A stretch of 64,000 nt of DNA from Paracoccus lichenicola (GCF_009708075.1 NZ_WMBT01000006.1:113906-177905), one strand, 5' to 3'. Counted from the stretch's first letter, positions 26,142 to 35,331 are shown. Translations and numbers: made by a program. Notes: generated by a model not told the origin, from the sequence alone.

Positions 26142-27277
26142 CCCGGCTTCCCGGTCAGGTCATGCGGGATCCCGCCCTGCAATCGGTCTTCGACGCCATC
26201 GAGGCGGGCGGGCATCGTGCCTGGCTGGTGGGCGGCGCGGTGCGCAATGCGCTGCTGGGCGAACCCGTGGGCGATCTGGATCTGGCGACCGACGCGCCCC
26301 CCGATGCCGTCACGCGGCTGGCCCGGGCGGCGGGGCTGAGACCGGTGCCCACGGGCATCGACCACGGCACGGTCACGGTCGTGGCAGGCGGGCGCGGGTT
26401 CGAGGTGACGACCCTGCGTCACGATGTCGAAACCGACGGACGCCGGGCGGTCGTGGCCTTTTCCGATGACCTGGCCCAGGACGCGCGCCGCCGCGATTTC
26501 ACGATAAACGCGCTTTACGCCGACCGGCACGGCACGGTCATCGACCCGGTGGGCGGACTGGACGACCTGCGCGCCCGCCGCCTGCGCTTTGTGGGCCAAC
26601 CCGCGCGGCGCATTGCCGAGGATTACCTGCGCATCCTGCGCTTTTTCCGGTTCCTCGCCTGGTATGGCCGCGACGCCGACCCTGCCGCGGTGGCCGCCTG
26701 CCGCGAGGGGCGCGACGGGCTGGACCGGATTTCCCGCGAACGCATTGGCCAGGAACTGCGCAAGCTGCTGATGGCCCCCGATCCCGTTCCCGCCGTCCGG
26801 CTGATGCGGGACACGGGCGTGCTGGACAAGGTGCTGCCCGATGCCACGCCCGACCGGCTGTTTGCCCTGCCATCCCCTGCCCCCTGGCTGGCGCGTCTGG
26901 CCGCGTTATCGCAGGCCGACCTGTCCGATGCCCTGCGCCTGTCGCGCCATGACGCCCGCGACCACCGCGCGCTTGTGACGGCCCTGGCGCAAGATTGGTC
27001 CTTCAACCGCATCGCCTATCACCTGCACGGCGATCTGGCCCTTGCCGCAGCCCTTCTGGTCCAGACCGGCCCGTCCGGTCCGCGCGACGGCTGGGCGGAT
27101 GCGCAGGCCGCCGCCCGCCCCCTGCCGATTTCCGCGGCCGACCTGCAACCGGACCTGCAGGGCGCGGCGTTGGGCCATGGCCTGAAAGCCGCCGAAGATG
27201 CGTGGATCGAGGCGGGCTTTGCCCTGCCTGCTCCGGCGTTGATCGACATCGCCCTGCTGGCCGGAGAGACCGCATGA
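26138..27277 (+). CDS. cca: CCA tRNA nucleotidyltransferase / poly(A) polymerase family
   Basis: The enzyme adds or repairs the CCA end of tRNAs. The 379-residue class II nucleotidyltransferase has VGGAVRNALLG with the catalytic acidic GDLDLATDA just after it. Next come RRRDFTINAL and EDYLRILRFFRF, the tRNA- and nucleotide-binding motifs. The GTG at 26138 overlaps the upstream stop (GTGA); an ATG at 26162 is an alternative. The symbol is given by family; the related poly(A) polymerase cannot be fully excluded. Confidence 0.87.
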   Translation: MTRLPGQVMRDPALQSVFDAIEAGGHRAWLVGGAVRNALLGEPVGDLDLATDAPPDAVTRLARAAGLRPVPTGIDHGTVTVVAGGRGFEVTTLRHDVETDGRRAVVAFSDDLAQDARRRDFTINALYADRHGTVIDPVGGLDDLRARRLRFVGQPARRIAEDYLRILRFFRFLAWYGRDADPAAVAACREGRDGLDRISRERIGQELRKLLMAPDPVPAVRLMRDTGVLDKVLPDATPDRLFALPSPAPWLARLAALSQADLSDALRLSRHDARDHRALVTALAQDWSFNRIAYHLHGDLALAAALLVQTGPSGPRDGWADAQAAARPLPISAADLQPDLQGAALGHGLKAAEDAWIEAGFALPAPALIDIALLAGETA

Positions 27278-29118
27278 CCCTGCACCACCGCCTAGGCGGC
27301 CTGATCGACGCCTTCCGCCCGGCGGACGGCCCGCCGCCTGCCACGCTGCTGGCCTTTTTCCGCTGGTGCCTTGCGGGGGCATGGGGCGGGCTTGGCCTTG
27401 CTGCCATCGCATCGGCCCTGGGGGGTGTCGCGGATGTCGTGGCCGCCGTCCTGCTGGGGTGGGTGGTGGACGCCATCGCCACCGGCGATCCCGCTGCCTT
27501 CTGGGATCAGAACGGCTGGCTGGTCCTGGCCTTCGCAGGCTTTTTCCTTTTGCTGCGGCCGCTGATCTTCGGGTTCTCGACCGCGACCAGCAGCGTCATC
27601 ATCGGCCCGAACGTGCTGCCCTTGGTGCTGTCGCGGATTCACCGCTGGACCATGGGCCATTCGGTCGCCTTCTTCGATAACGACTTTGCCGGGCGGCTGG
27701 CGCAAAAGCAGATGCAGACCGCCCGAGCCGTCACCGATGTGGCGTCGGAAATGGTGAACGTGGTGGCCTTCGCGCTGGCCTCGGTCCTGGGGTCGGCGGC
27801 CTTTCTTGTGTCGGTCGATGGCTGGGGGGCCATCGCGCTGATCGTCTGGATGTTGTCCTATCTGGCGCTGATCCGGTTCTTCCTGCCGCGCATTCGGGCG
27901 AAATCCGGGGCGCGCGCATCGGCCCGCGCGATGATCACCGGCCAGGTGGTGGACACCATCACCAACATCAAGACCGTCAAGCTGTTCGCCCATGCCGAAC
28001 ACGAGGATCGTGCCGCCCTGGGCGCCATGTCGGGCTTCCGCGACCGCGCCCTGGATTTCGGCGTGGTCAGCAGCACCTTCCGCATGTCGCTGATGGTGAT
28101 CGCGGGCGTGCTGCCGGTGATCCTGGTCGGCGGGTCGATCATGCTGTGGCGGCAGGGCGCGGCCACGCCGGGCGACGTGGCCGCCGCAGGGGCTATCGCC
28201 ATGCGCCTGTCCCAGATGACCGGCTGGGTCAGCATGGCCCTGATGGGCGTGTGGGGCAGCGTGGGAGAGGTCGAGGACGGCATGAAGACCCTGTCCCCGC
28301 CCCATGCCCTGACCGACGCGTCCGACGCCGTGGCCCTGGACCGCGTGGCGGGGCGCATCGACTTCGACCATGTGGGTTTTGCCTATGGCCGCGACGACGG
28401 CGGCCTGCGCGACGTGGACCTGCATGTCCGCGCGGGGGAAAAGGTCGGCATCGTCGGCGCGTCGGGGGCGGGCAAGTCCACGATGGTGGCTTTGCTGCTG
28501 CGGCTTTACGACGTGGAAAAAGGCGCGATCCGCATCGACGGACAGGATCTGCGCCATGTCACCCAGGAAAGCCTGCGCCGCAATATCGGCATGGTCACGC
28601 AGGAAACCGCGATGTTCAACCGGTCCGCGCGCGACAACATCCTGTATGGCCGTCCCGGCGCGTCACAGGCGGACATCGAGGCTGCGGCCCGCGCCGCCGA
28701 GGCGCATGACTTCATCCTGACCCTGCAGGATCACCAGGGCCGCAAGGGATACGACGCGCATCTGGGGGAACGCGGGGTCAAGCTGTCGGGCGGGCAGCGC
28801 CAGCGGATCGCCCTGGCCCGCGCCTTCCTCAAGGACGCGCCGATCCTGGTCCTGGACGAGGCGACGAGCGCATTGGACAGCGAGGTCGAGGCCCAGGTCC
28901 AGGACGCCCTGGTCCGCGCGATGAAGGGCAAGACGGTGCTGGCCATCGCGCACCGCCTGTCCACCATCGCCGAACTGGACCGGATCGTCGTCATGAACGA
29001 AGGCCGGATCGTGGAACAGGGCAGCCACGGGCAGTTGCTGGCGCGCGGCGGGCTTTATGCGCGATACTGGAACCGCCAGTCGGGCGGCTTCCTGGGGACC
29101 GAGGAAGCGGCGGAATGA
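27274..29118 (+). CDS. ABC exporter, fused permease and ATPase
   Basis: The 614-residue half-transporter has a membrane domain (about residues 30-330) and an ATPase domain. The ATPase carries Walker A GASGAGKST, signature LSGGQRQR and Walker B ILVLDEATSALD with IAHRLST. It belongs to the multidrug/lipid exporter type and is distinct from the exporter at 3.8-5.5 kb. Substrate unknown. The ATG at 27274 overlaps the cca stop (ATGA), and its own stop overlaps the next start. Confidence 0.88.
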   Translation: MTLHHRLGGLIDAFRPADGPPPATLLAFFRWCLAGAWGGLGLAAIASALGGVADVVAAVLLGWVVDAIATGDPAAFWDQNGWLVLAFAGFFLLLRPLIFGFSTATSSVIIGPNVLPLVLSRIHRWTMGHSVAFFDNDFAGRLAQKQMQTARAVTDVASEMVNVVAFALASVLGSAAFLVSVDGWGAIALIVWMLSYLALIRFFLPRIRAKSGARASARAMITGQVVDTITNIKTVKLFAHAEHEDRAALGAMSGFRDRALDFGVVSSTFRMSLMVIAGVLPVILVGGSIMLWRQGAATPGDVAAAGAIAMRLSQMTGWVSMALMGVWGSVGEVEDGMKTLSPPHALTDASDAVALDRVAGRIDFDHVGFAYGRDDGGLRDVDLHVRAGEKVGIVGASGAGKSTMVALLLRLYDVEKGAIRIDGQDLRHVTQESLRRNIGMVTQETAMFNRSARDNILYGRPGASQADIEAAARAAEAHDFILTLQDHQGRKGYDAHLGERGVKLSGGQRQRIALARAFLKDAPILVLDEATSALDSEVEAQVQDALVRAMKGKTVLAIAHRLSTIAELDRIVVMNEGRIVEQGSHGQLLARGGLYARYWNRQSGGFLGTEEAAE

Positions 29119-30338
29119 CCCTGTGGCATGTCGAATGCCTGGGCCGGCGCGGCGACGGCGTGGCCGTGGGTGACGCGGGCCGCGCCCTGGCCCCCCTGAC
29201 CCTGCCGGGAGAGGCGGTCGAGGGCGAGGCCAAAGGGGGCCGCATCGCCACGCCGCGCATCGTCACGCCCTCGCCCGACCGGGTGCGCCCTGTCTGCGCG
29301 CATTACCGCGCCTGCGGGGGCTGTTCGCTGATGCACGCCAGCGAAGGCTTCACGACCGAATGGAAGCGGCAGGTGGTCGAGACCGCCCTGGCCGCGCGCA
29401 GGCTGCCCGCGCCGATCACGGGCGTGCATGTCTCGCCGCCCTTGTCGCGGCGGCGGGCGGTGCTGTCCGGGAAACGCACGAAGAAGGGCGCGCTGGTGGG
29501 TTTTCATGCCCGGGCGTCCGACGTGATCGTGGATCTGGCCGAATGCCACGTCATGCGTCCCCAGATCACCGCCGCCCTGCCCCTGCTGCGGCGGATCACC
29601 GTGGCGGGCGCCTCGCGCGGCGGCGAATTGGCGATGACCGTGATCCATGGTCCCGCCGGTCTGGATCTGACCGTCACCGGCGGCAAGCCGATGGATCCGG
29701 CGCTGTTCCAGACCCTTGCCGCCCTGGCGGACGAGGGCGACCTGGCGCGACTGACTTGGGACAACCAGTCGATCACCCGCCGCCCGCCCGCCCTGCCCAT
29801 GGGCCGGGCGCGGGTGGTGCCCCCGCCGGGCGGGTTCCTGCAAGCCACGGCGGAAGGCGAGGCCGCGCTGCTGTCCGCGGTGCGCGATGTCACGGCGGGC
29901 GCGTCACGCATCGTCGATCTGTTCGCGGGCTGCGGGACGTTTTCGCTGCCCCTGGCCGAATCCGCATCGGTCCATGCGGTCGAAGGCCTGGCGGCCCCCC
30001 TGGCCGCCCTGGATGTGGGCTGGCGCGGCGCTCCCGGCCTGAACCGCGTCACGACCGAGATTCGCGACCTCGCCCGCAGGCCCCTGCTGGCGGACGAACT
30101 GAACCGTTTTGACGCAATCGTGATCGACCCGCCTCGTGCCGGGGCCGAGGCGCAAGCCCGTGAAATCGCGGCCTCGAGGGTCGGCAAGGTGGCCTTCGTG
30201 GCCTGCGATCCGGTCAATTTCTCAAGGGATGCGCAGCTTCTTGCCGAAGGCGGATTCGCGCTGGCCCGGCTGTCGGTGGTCGATCAGTTCCGGTGGTCGC
30301 CGCATGTCGAGACGGTGGCGGAATTCGTCAGAACCTAG
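29115..30338 (+). CDS. RNA uracil-5 methyltransferase family protein (TrmA/RlmD type)
   Basis: The 407-residue protein resembles RumA/TrmA enzymes that methylate C5 of uridine in 23S rRNA or tRNA. A 4Fe-4S site is likely from Cys61, Cys67, Cys70 and Cys144 (CAHYRACGGC and AECHVM). The SAM-binding region is IVDLFAGCGTFSLPLA, and the catalytic cysteine sits in FVACDPVNFSRD. The N-terminal TRAM-like region is short. Which RNA it acts on cannot be told. It is the last gene of the overlapping run that begins with hslO. Confidence 0.87.
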   Translation: MTLWHVECLGRRGDGVAVGDAGRALAPLTLPGEAVEGEAKGGRIATPRIVTPSPDRVRPVCAHYRACGGCSLMHASEGFTTEWKRQVVETALAARRLPAPITGVHVSPPLSRRRAVLSGKRTKKGALVGFHARASDVIVDLAECHVMRPQITAALPLLRRITVAGASRGGELAMTVIHGPAGLDLTVTGGKPMDPALFQTLAALADEGDLARLTWDNQSITRRPPALPMGRARVVPPPGGFLQATAEGEAALLSAVRDVTAGASRIVDLFAGCGTFSLPLAESASVHAVEGLAAPLAALDVGWRGAPGLNRVTTEIRDLARRPLLADELNRFDAIVIDPPRAGAEAQAREIAASRVGKVAFVACDPVNFSRDAQLLAEGGFALARLSVVDQFRWSPHVETVAEFVRT

Positions 30339-30401
30339 TCAGATCACGCTGGCTTGTGATATGAAACCCCCATAAAAAACCAGAAACGTCCAGAGGCAGT
30401 G

Positions 30402-30917
30402 ATGTTCAAGCCAACGCGCCGCGCCGTCGCATTTTCGATGCTCGCCTTTCTGGCGGCATGTGGCAAACCCCCCAGCAAGTTCAAGGCCTATAACGGCCCC
30501 GCCGTGACCCAGGTCGTCGTGAACAAGGGCGACCGCAAGATGTATCTTCTGCACGGGACGACCGTGCTGAAATCCTATGACGTGGGCCTGGGCAACGTGC
30601 CCGTGGGCCACAAGCAGTTCGAGGGCGATGGCAAGACGCCCGAGGGCGTTTATTTCATCGACCGCTTCAACCCGCGCAGCCGTTATCACCTGTCGGTGGG
30701 CGTGTCCTATCCGAACGAACACGACGCGGCCCTGGCCAACGCCCTGGGCCGGCACGCGGGCGGCGACATCTTCATCCATGGCCGCGGCCCGGACGGCAAC
30801 CGCTTCGCCCAGAAGAACCGCGACTGGACCGCAGGCTGCATCGCCGTCAAGGACGAGGAGATCGAGGAGGTGTACGCGATGCTGCGCCCCGGCGTGCCGA
30901 TCGTCATCAACCCCTGA
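30402..30917 (+). CDS. L,D-transpeptidase lipoprotein (YkuD domain)
   Basis: The 171-residue protein has a lipobox LAAC with lipidated Cys20, so it should be anchored in a membrane facing the periplasm. The YkuD catalytic pattern is present: FIHG (His126) and, 20 residues on, TAGC (Cys146). Such enzymes form 3-3 peptidoglycan cross-links or attach proteins to peptidoglycan. The ATG at 30402 is preferred over the adjoining GTG at 30399. A terminator follows. It is one of three L,D-transpeptidases in the window; copy three at 53.1 kb is closest to it. Confidence 0.9.
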   Translation: MFKPTRRAVAFSMLAFLAACGKPPSKFKAYNGPAVTQVVVNKGDRKMYLLHGTTVLKSYDVGLGNVPVGHKQFEGDGKTPEGVYFIDRFNPRSRYHLSVGVSYPNEHDAALANALGRHAGGDIFIHGRGPDGNRFAQKNRDWTAGCIAVKDEEIEEVYAMLRPGVPIVINP

Positions 30918-30930
30918 TCCCCGAACGAAC

Positions 30931-30955
30931 AAGGCCCCGGTTCCTCCGGGGCCTT
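30931..30955. terminator. Bidirectional terminator
   Basis: A 10-bp stem (30931-30940 with 30946-30955) with a TTCCT loop, beginning AAGG and ending CCTT. It serves the transpeptidase gene and the convergent CAP gene. Confidence 0.75.
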
Positions 30956-30966
30956 TGCCTTTCGCC

Positions 30967-31479
30967 TCAGCTGCCCGTCAGCAGCGTCCACCAGACCTTG
31001 CCCGAGGGTTCCTGGTACCAGGCAAAGCCCAGGTTCGTCGCCGCCGGATCCATGATCACGTCGCGGGTGTCGCGCGTGCCCATCCAGGCGCTCAGCGTCT
31101 GCATGTCGTTCTCGTAGGATTCCGAGATGTTCTCGCCCGCCACGGTGCCGAAGTAACCCGCCCGGCGCGCCCGGTCCAAGGGCGAGGATCCGTCCGATCC
31201 CCAGTGCCAGGCCCGGTTCTGCGCCGACATGTCGCGCGAATGGGCCAGCGCCGCCGCCGACAGTTGCGGGTTCAGCGTCAAGGGCGGGGCCGCGATGTTT
31301 CCCCGCAACGTGTTGATTTGCTGCAACACCCGGATCGGAATCTGCTGTTCCTCGGCCGCGCTGATCTGGCGGCCCGTCGGCATCGACTGGCCATCGGCCG
31401 CGACGGGCGGCAGGCTGCGCGGCTGGCAGGCGGCCAGCGCCACCAGCGACAGCGTCGCGATCAGCTTGAAATTCGGCAT
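30967..31479 (-). CDS. CAP domain lipoprotein
   Basis: The 170-residue protein has a lipobox LAAC (Cys18), then a CAP/SCP-PR1 domain. The domain pattern is LNPQLSAAALAHSRDMSAQN, then the HWGSDG and GENISESYEND segments and DVIMDPAATNLGFAWY. CAP proteins of this bacterial type are secreted or envelope proteins of unclear biochemical function. It lies between two L,D-transpeptidases and converges with the first, so an envelope role is likely by context. Confidence 0.88.
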   Translation of the reverse strand: MPNFKLIATLSLVALAACQPRSLPPVAADGQSMPTGRQISAAEEQQIPIRVLQQINTLRGNIAAPPLTLNPQLSAAALAHSRDMSAQNRAWHWGSDGSSPLDRARRAGYFGTVAGENISESYENDMQTLSAWMGTRDTRDVIMDPAATNLGFAWYQEPSGKVWWTLLTGS

Positions 31480-31599
31480 GTTTTCGCCATCCCTCGTGTT
31501 TCTTGGCCCCAGATTTACCGAAGGACGGCAAGACGATCAAACCCAAGAATCCGTGAAGGGCGCGGGTTGTGGCAAGATCGCCGCTGACACGGGTTTGAA

Positions 31600-31628
31600 T
31601 TGCCGGAATCGCTGCCCGCGCGTATAGG
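31600..31628 (+). promoter_or_regulatory. Candidate promoter of the Tat-exported transpeptidase gene
   Basis: TTGCCG (31600-31605) and TATAGG (31623-31628) are 17 bases apart; transcription would start near 31635, about 67 bases before the ATG. The layout mirrors the proposed efp promoter. Confidence 0.55.
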
Positions 31629-31701
31629 AATCCCTTACCGCATGAGGCGCAGTGATCAAGGCCGTCCCCAAGAACGGCCATCCGTCAAAGGACATTCGAC
31701 G

Positions 31702-32364
31702 ATGAGCAAGTCATCCCCCATCAACCGCCGGACCTTTCTGGGTTCGGCCGCAGCACTCGGCGCCGCCGGTCTGGCGATGCCGTCCTTGGCGCAGCAATAC
31801 GACCCCTATACGGGCCAGCCGATCTATGGCGCGGCGCCCGGCGCCGTCCCGGGCGCAACCCCCGACGCGGGGGCGGTGCAATACGATCCGAACGCCGACA
31901 GCCGCCACAACATCTCGTCCTTCTCGGCGCAAAGCTGGCAGGGGCATTTCGAGAACCTGACCAACGGCGCGATCCTGTGCGACCTGACCTCGCGCGCGGT
32001 GCATTTCTGGTCCGAGGATGGCGCGACCTACCGGGTCTATCCCTCGTCCATCCCGGTCAGTTCCGAACTGACCCGCACCGGCCGGACCGAGATCATCAAG
32101 AAAGTCGAGGGTCCCAGCTGGTCGCCCACGCCCGAGATGAAGGTCCGCAACCCCGACTGGCCGGACTTCGTGGGCCCCGGTCCCGACAACCCCCTGGGCA
32201 CCCATGCGCTGTGGCTGTCCTGGCAATATTACCGCATCCACGGCACCCACGACACGCGCAAGATCGGGCGCAAGTCGTCGAACGGCTGCATCGGGCTTTA
32301 CAACGAGCATATCAAGGAACTGTATGGCCTGACCAAGATCGGCACGCAGGTCCTGGTGATCTGA
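31702..32364 (+). CDS. L,D-transpeptidase with Tat signal
   Basis: The 220-residue protein begins with a twin-arginine signal (NRRTFLGSAAALGAAGLA) and a Gly/Pro/Ala-rich linker, so it is exported folded to the periplasm. The YkuD domain has RIHG (His180) and SNGC (Cys196). AAGGA lies about ten bases before the ATG at 31702. It differs from the other two transpeptidases in export route and in the SNGC form of the active site, so its substrate may differ. It is followed by a terminator shared with hemH. Confidence 0.9.
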   Translation: MSKSSPINRRTFLGSAAALGAAGLAMPSLAQQYDPYTGQPIYGAAPGAVPGATPDAGAVQYDPNADSRHNISSFSAQSWQGHFENLTNGAILCDLTSRAVHFWSEDGATYRVYPSSIPVSSELTRTGRTEIIKKVEGPSWSPTPEMKVRNPDWPDFVGPGPDNPLGTHALWLSWQYYRIHGTHDTRKIGRKSSNGCIGLYNEHIKELYGLTKIGTQVLVI

Positions 32365-32365
32365 A

Positions 32366-32387
32366 AAAGGGGGCCTCGGCCCCCTTT
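32366..32387. terminator. Bidirectional terminator
   Basis: A near-perfect palindrome AAAGGGGGC/GCCCCCTTT with a four-base CTCG loop, between the convergent transpeptidase and hemH genes. Confidence 0.75.
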
Positions 32388-32394
32388 CGTTTGG

Positions 32395-33423
32395 CTAGAC
32401 CCAGCCGGCGATGTTGTCGCGCACCACGTTCAGCATCACCTCGACATGGGCGGGATCGTCGTTCAGGCAGGGGATATAGGTGAACTCCTTGCCGCCCGCG
32501 TGCTCGAAGCTTTCGCGGATCTCGCCGTTGATCTCCTCCAGCGTCTCGATGCAGTCCGACGAAAAGGCGGGCGAGATCACGGCGATGTCGGTGATGCCGC
32601 GTTTCGCCAGTTCCGCCACATGCTGGACGGTATAGGGACGCAGCCATTCCTCGGTCCCGAAGACGGACTGGAAGGTCGTGTCGATCACCCCGTCGGGCCA
32701 GCCGAGCGCCTCTTTCAGCAGGCGGGATGTCTTCTGGCATTGGCAATGATAGGGATCGCCCTCCAGCAGATAGCGTTTCGGCATCCCGTGATAGCTGGCG
32801 ACCAGCTTGGCCGGAACGGTGTCGCCCAGCGTGCGGCGCACCGACGCGGCCAGCGCGGCGATGTAATCGGGGCGGTCGAAATACGGCTCGCAGGTGCGGA
32901 CCGCCGGCTGCCATTTCTGCGCCATCAGCGCGCGGAACATCTGGTCGTTCGCGGTGCCCGAGGTCGCGCCCGCGTATTGCGGATAAAGCGGCAGGAACAC
33001 GATCCGCTGGCAGCCCGCCTTGACCATGCGGTCCAGCACGCTTTCGGTCGAGGGGTTGCCATAGCGCATGCAGAACTCGACCATCACGCCGTCACCCCAT
33101 TCGGCGGTGGCGCGCGCGCGCAGGGCCTCGGTCTGGGACCGGGTGATGGTCATCAGCGGACTTTCGTTCCGCTCCTCGTTCCAGATCAGCTTGTAGTTCT
33201 TGCCGGACGTGAAGGGCCGCTTGGTCAGGATGATCCCTTGCAGCAGCGGCTGCCATTTCCAGGCCGGATAGTCGATCACCCGGCGGTCCGACAGGAATTC
33301 GTTCAGATACCGCCGCATCGACCAATAGTCATAGCCGTCCGGCGTGCCCAGGTTGGCGATCAGGATCCCGGTCTTTTTCGGCGGGATCGAGGGGTGGTTT
33401 GCAGGCGCGTGGGCTGGCGTCAT
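32395..33423 (-). CDS. hemH: Ferrochelatase
   Basis: HemH inserts ferrous iron into protoporphyrin IX, the last step of heme synthesis. The 342-residue protein has the family segments GILIANLGTP, FLPLYPQYAGATSGT, SYHGMPKRYL with the conserved histidine, and FSSDCIETLEEI with the conserved glutamate. The length fits the proteobacterial form. Its ATG overlaps the stop of the upstream methyltransferase gene (ATGA). Confidence 0.96.
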   Translation of the reverse strand: MTPAHAPANHPSIPPKKTGILIANLGTPDGYDYWSMRRYLNEFLSDRRVIDYPAWKWQPLLQGIILTKRPFTSGKNYKLIWNEERNESPLMTITRSQTEALRARATAEWGDGVMVEFCMRYGNPSTESVLDRMVKAGCQRIVFLPLYPQYAGATSGTANDQMFRALMAQKWQPAVRTCEPYFDRPDYIAALAASVRRTLGDTVPAKLVASYHGMPKRYLLEGDPYHCQCQKTSRLLKEALGWPDGVIDTTFQSVFGTEEWLRPYTVQHVAELAKRGITDIAVISPAFSSDCIETLEEINGEIRESFEHAGGKEFTYIPCLNDDPAHVEVMLNVVRDNIAGWV

Positions 33424-34259
33424 GTCTTCCTGGTCCTGATTTCTTTCAGCGCGTCTTCAAGTCGGGTCGTGGCCGATCCCGGCCGCAGCGGTTTGGGCTG
33501 CGTGTCCGAGGGCGACCATCCGGTCAGAAAGACCAGATCGAAGGTTGCAGCGACACGGGACGGATCGTCGCGGTCGCCATGGTGTTGGGCCATGATCGCG
33601 GCGGCGCGGGCAAAGACCGCGGGCCGCGTCGGGCGGCGCAGGCGGGCGGCCATGGCGTTCCCCTCGCCCATGGCGCGCAGGTCATGGGCCAGGTGGAACA
33701 GGTCGCGATAACTGGCCTTCTGGGGCAGCACATCCGCCACCGGCAGGGCCAGGCCCGCGCGGCCCAGAAGCTGGCCCAGATCGCGGATCTCGCCCATCGG
33801 CAGGATGCGGGGAGACAGGCCACCGGTCAGTTCCACCTCGGCCTGGGCCAGGGCGGCGCGCAGTTCCTGAAGCGTCTGGTTGCCCAGGCAGACGGCAATG
33901 AACAGCCCGTCCTCGCGCAGGGCACGCGCGCATTGGACGATCTGGCCCACCGGATCGTCGGCCCAGTGCAGCGCCATGGCGTGGATCACCAGGTCATGCG
34001 CGCCGGGTTCCAGATCCAGGACGGGATCGTCGGGGACGATGCGGGCATCCGGGAAGGATTCGGCCCAAAGCGCGGGAAAACCCGTCACCACGGCGGGGGC
34101 GGTAAACCTTCTGTTAATCTCGGCCAGCCTATCCTGGATCTCGTCGGCGGCAAGCCGGTGCAGCACATCGACGAAGCCCTGGCGAATCGCGCGGTCCCGC
34201 TGGCGTAGCAGCGCGGGGCGGTCGGTCAGGGCGGGGCGGTCTGGCGGGGGCGTGTTCAT
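33420..34259 (-). CDS. SAM-dependent methyltransferase-like protein (BioC/NDUFAF5 type)
   Basis: The 279-residue protein resembles the C20orf7/NDUFAF5 and BioC-like group of methyltransferases. It starts RQRDRAIRQGFVDVLHRLAADEI and has LVIHAMALHWADDPVGQIVQCARALREDG, the family core. The usual glycine-rich SAM motif I is weak: the region after residue 55 reads VVTGFPALWAESFP, so activity is uncertain. The mitochondrial relative is a complex I assembly hydroxylase, but an equivalent role here is only possible. Its ATG (34257-34259) overlaps that of the divergent ComF-like frame. Confidence 0.75.
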   Translation of the reverse strand: MNTPPPDRPALTDRPALLRQRDRAIRQGFVDVLHRLAADEIQDRLAEINRRFTAPAVVTGFPALWAESFPDARIVPDDPVLDLEPGAHDLVIHAMALHWADDPVGQIVQCARALREDGLFIAVCLGNQTLQELRAALAQAEVELTGGLSPRILPMGEIRDLGQLLGRAGLALPVADVLPQKASYRDLFHLAHDLRAMGEGNAMAARLRRPTRPAVFARAAAIMAQHHGDRDDPSRVAATFDLVFLTGWSPSDTQPKPLRPGSATTRLEDALKEIRTRKT

Positions 34260-34290
34260 GGGGGTGGACCATAGGGTGCTTCACGGGGCG

Positions 34291-35028
34291 ATGAAAGGCG
34301 CGTTGCGCCTGCTGTATCCGCCGCAATGCGTGGCCTGCGGCGCGCCCGTGGCGGGCGGGGGCGAGGGTCCGGGGCAGTTGTGCCCGGCCTGCTTTCCCGA
34401 CACGCGCTTCATCACCGGCGCGGCCTGCGCGCGCTGCGGGGTGCCGCTGCCCGACGACGGAACGGGCGCGGACGATCCGGCGCTTGCCTGCGACGACTGC
34501 CTGGCGATGGCGCGGCCTTGGCAGGGGGGCCGTGCGGCGCTGGTCTATGCGGGCGCGGGGCGGCGTCTGGTGCTGGCGCTGAAGCACGGCGACCGGCCGG
34601 ACCTGGCCCCTGCGCTGGCGGGTTGGCTGGCGCGGGCGGCGGCGCCGCTGATCGGGCCGGACACGATCGTGGCGCCCGTGCCCCTGCATCTGCGGCGGCT
34701 GCTCAAGCGGCGCTACAACCAGGCGGCGCTGATCTCGGGGCGGGTGGCGCGGGCGCATGGGGCGGCGCATCTGCCCGACCTGCTGGTCCGCCGCCGCCAT
34801 ACGCCGGGCCAGGATCATGGCGGCGTCAGCGACCGTTTCGCCAATGTCGCGGGGGCGCTTGCCGTGAACCCCCGCCGCGTGGCGGCCTTGCAGGGGCGGC
34901 CGGTGCTGGTGGTTGATGACGTGATGGCATCCGGCGCGACCCTGGCGGCGGCAACGGAGGCGCTGCTGGCGGCAGGTTCGGGACCGGTTTCGGTCGCGGT
35001 TCTGGCAAGGGCGGTCAAGGATGCCTAG
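34291..35028 (+). CDS. ComF family phosphoribosyltransferase-like protein
   Basis: The protein has an N-terminal double zinc ribbon with CVAC, CPAC, CARC and CDDC pairs, and a C-terminal phosphoribosyltransferase fold ending in VLVVDDVMASGATL. ComF proteins help DNA uptake in competent bacteria but are also present widely without competence. The ATG at 34291 gives MKGALRLLYPPQC, matching family starts, with 245 residues. An in-frame ATG at 34258 would add 11 residues and overlap the divergent start. The ribosome-binding site is weak for both. Confidence 0.85.
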   Translation: MKGALRLLYPPQCVACGAPVAGGGEGPGQLCPACFPDTRFITGAACARCGVPLPDDGTGADDPALACDDCLAMARPWQGGRAALVYAGAGRRLVLALKHGDRPDLAPALAGWLARAAAPLIGPDTIVAPVPLHLRRLLKRRYNQAALISGRVARAHGAAHLPDLLVRRRHTPGQDHGGVSDRFANVAGALAVNPRRVAALQGRPVLVVDDVMASGATLAAATEALLAAGSGPVSVAVLARAVKDA

Positions 35029-35058
35029 ATAAGGGGCCACCACGAAAAGGAGCGCCCC

Positions 35059-35331
35059 ATGACCCCCCCTGCGATCACCATCTATACCACCCGCACCTGT
35101 CCCTTCTGCATCCGCGCCAAGGGCCTTCTGCGGGAAAAGAACGCCCGTTATGACGAAATCGACGTGGGCGCCGATCCGGCGGTGCGTGCGCAGATGACGC
35201 AGCGTGCCGGAGGACGCCGCACGGTGCCGCAGATCTTCATCGGCGACCGGCATGTCGGCGGCTGCGACGACCTGTTCGACCTGGACCGCCAGGGCAAGCT
35301 GGACGCGCTTCTGGCCGGCACCGCCGCCTGA
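35059..35331 (+). CDS. grxC: Glutaredoxin 3
   Basis: The 90-residue thiol-disulfide oxidoreductase uses glutathione to reduce disulfides. The dithiol site is CPFC (Cys14-Cys17), the class I glutaredoxin form. The glutathione-binding TVPQIFIGDRHVGGCDDL segment follows. AAGGAGC precedes the ATG. It follows the comF-like gene by 30 bases and may be co-transcribed with it. Confidence 0.95.
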   Translation: MTPPAITIYTTRTCPFCIRAKGLLREKNARYDEIDVGADPAVRAQMTQRAGGRRTVPQIFIGDRHVGGCDDLFDLDRQGKLDALLAGTAA

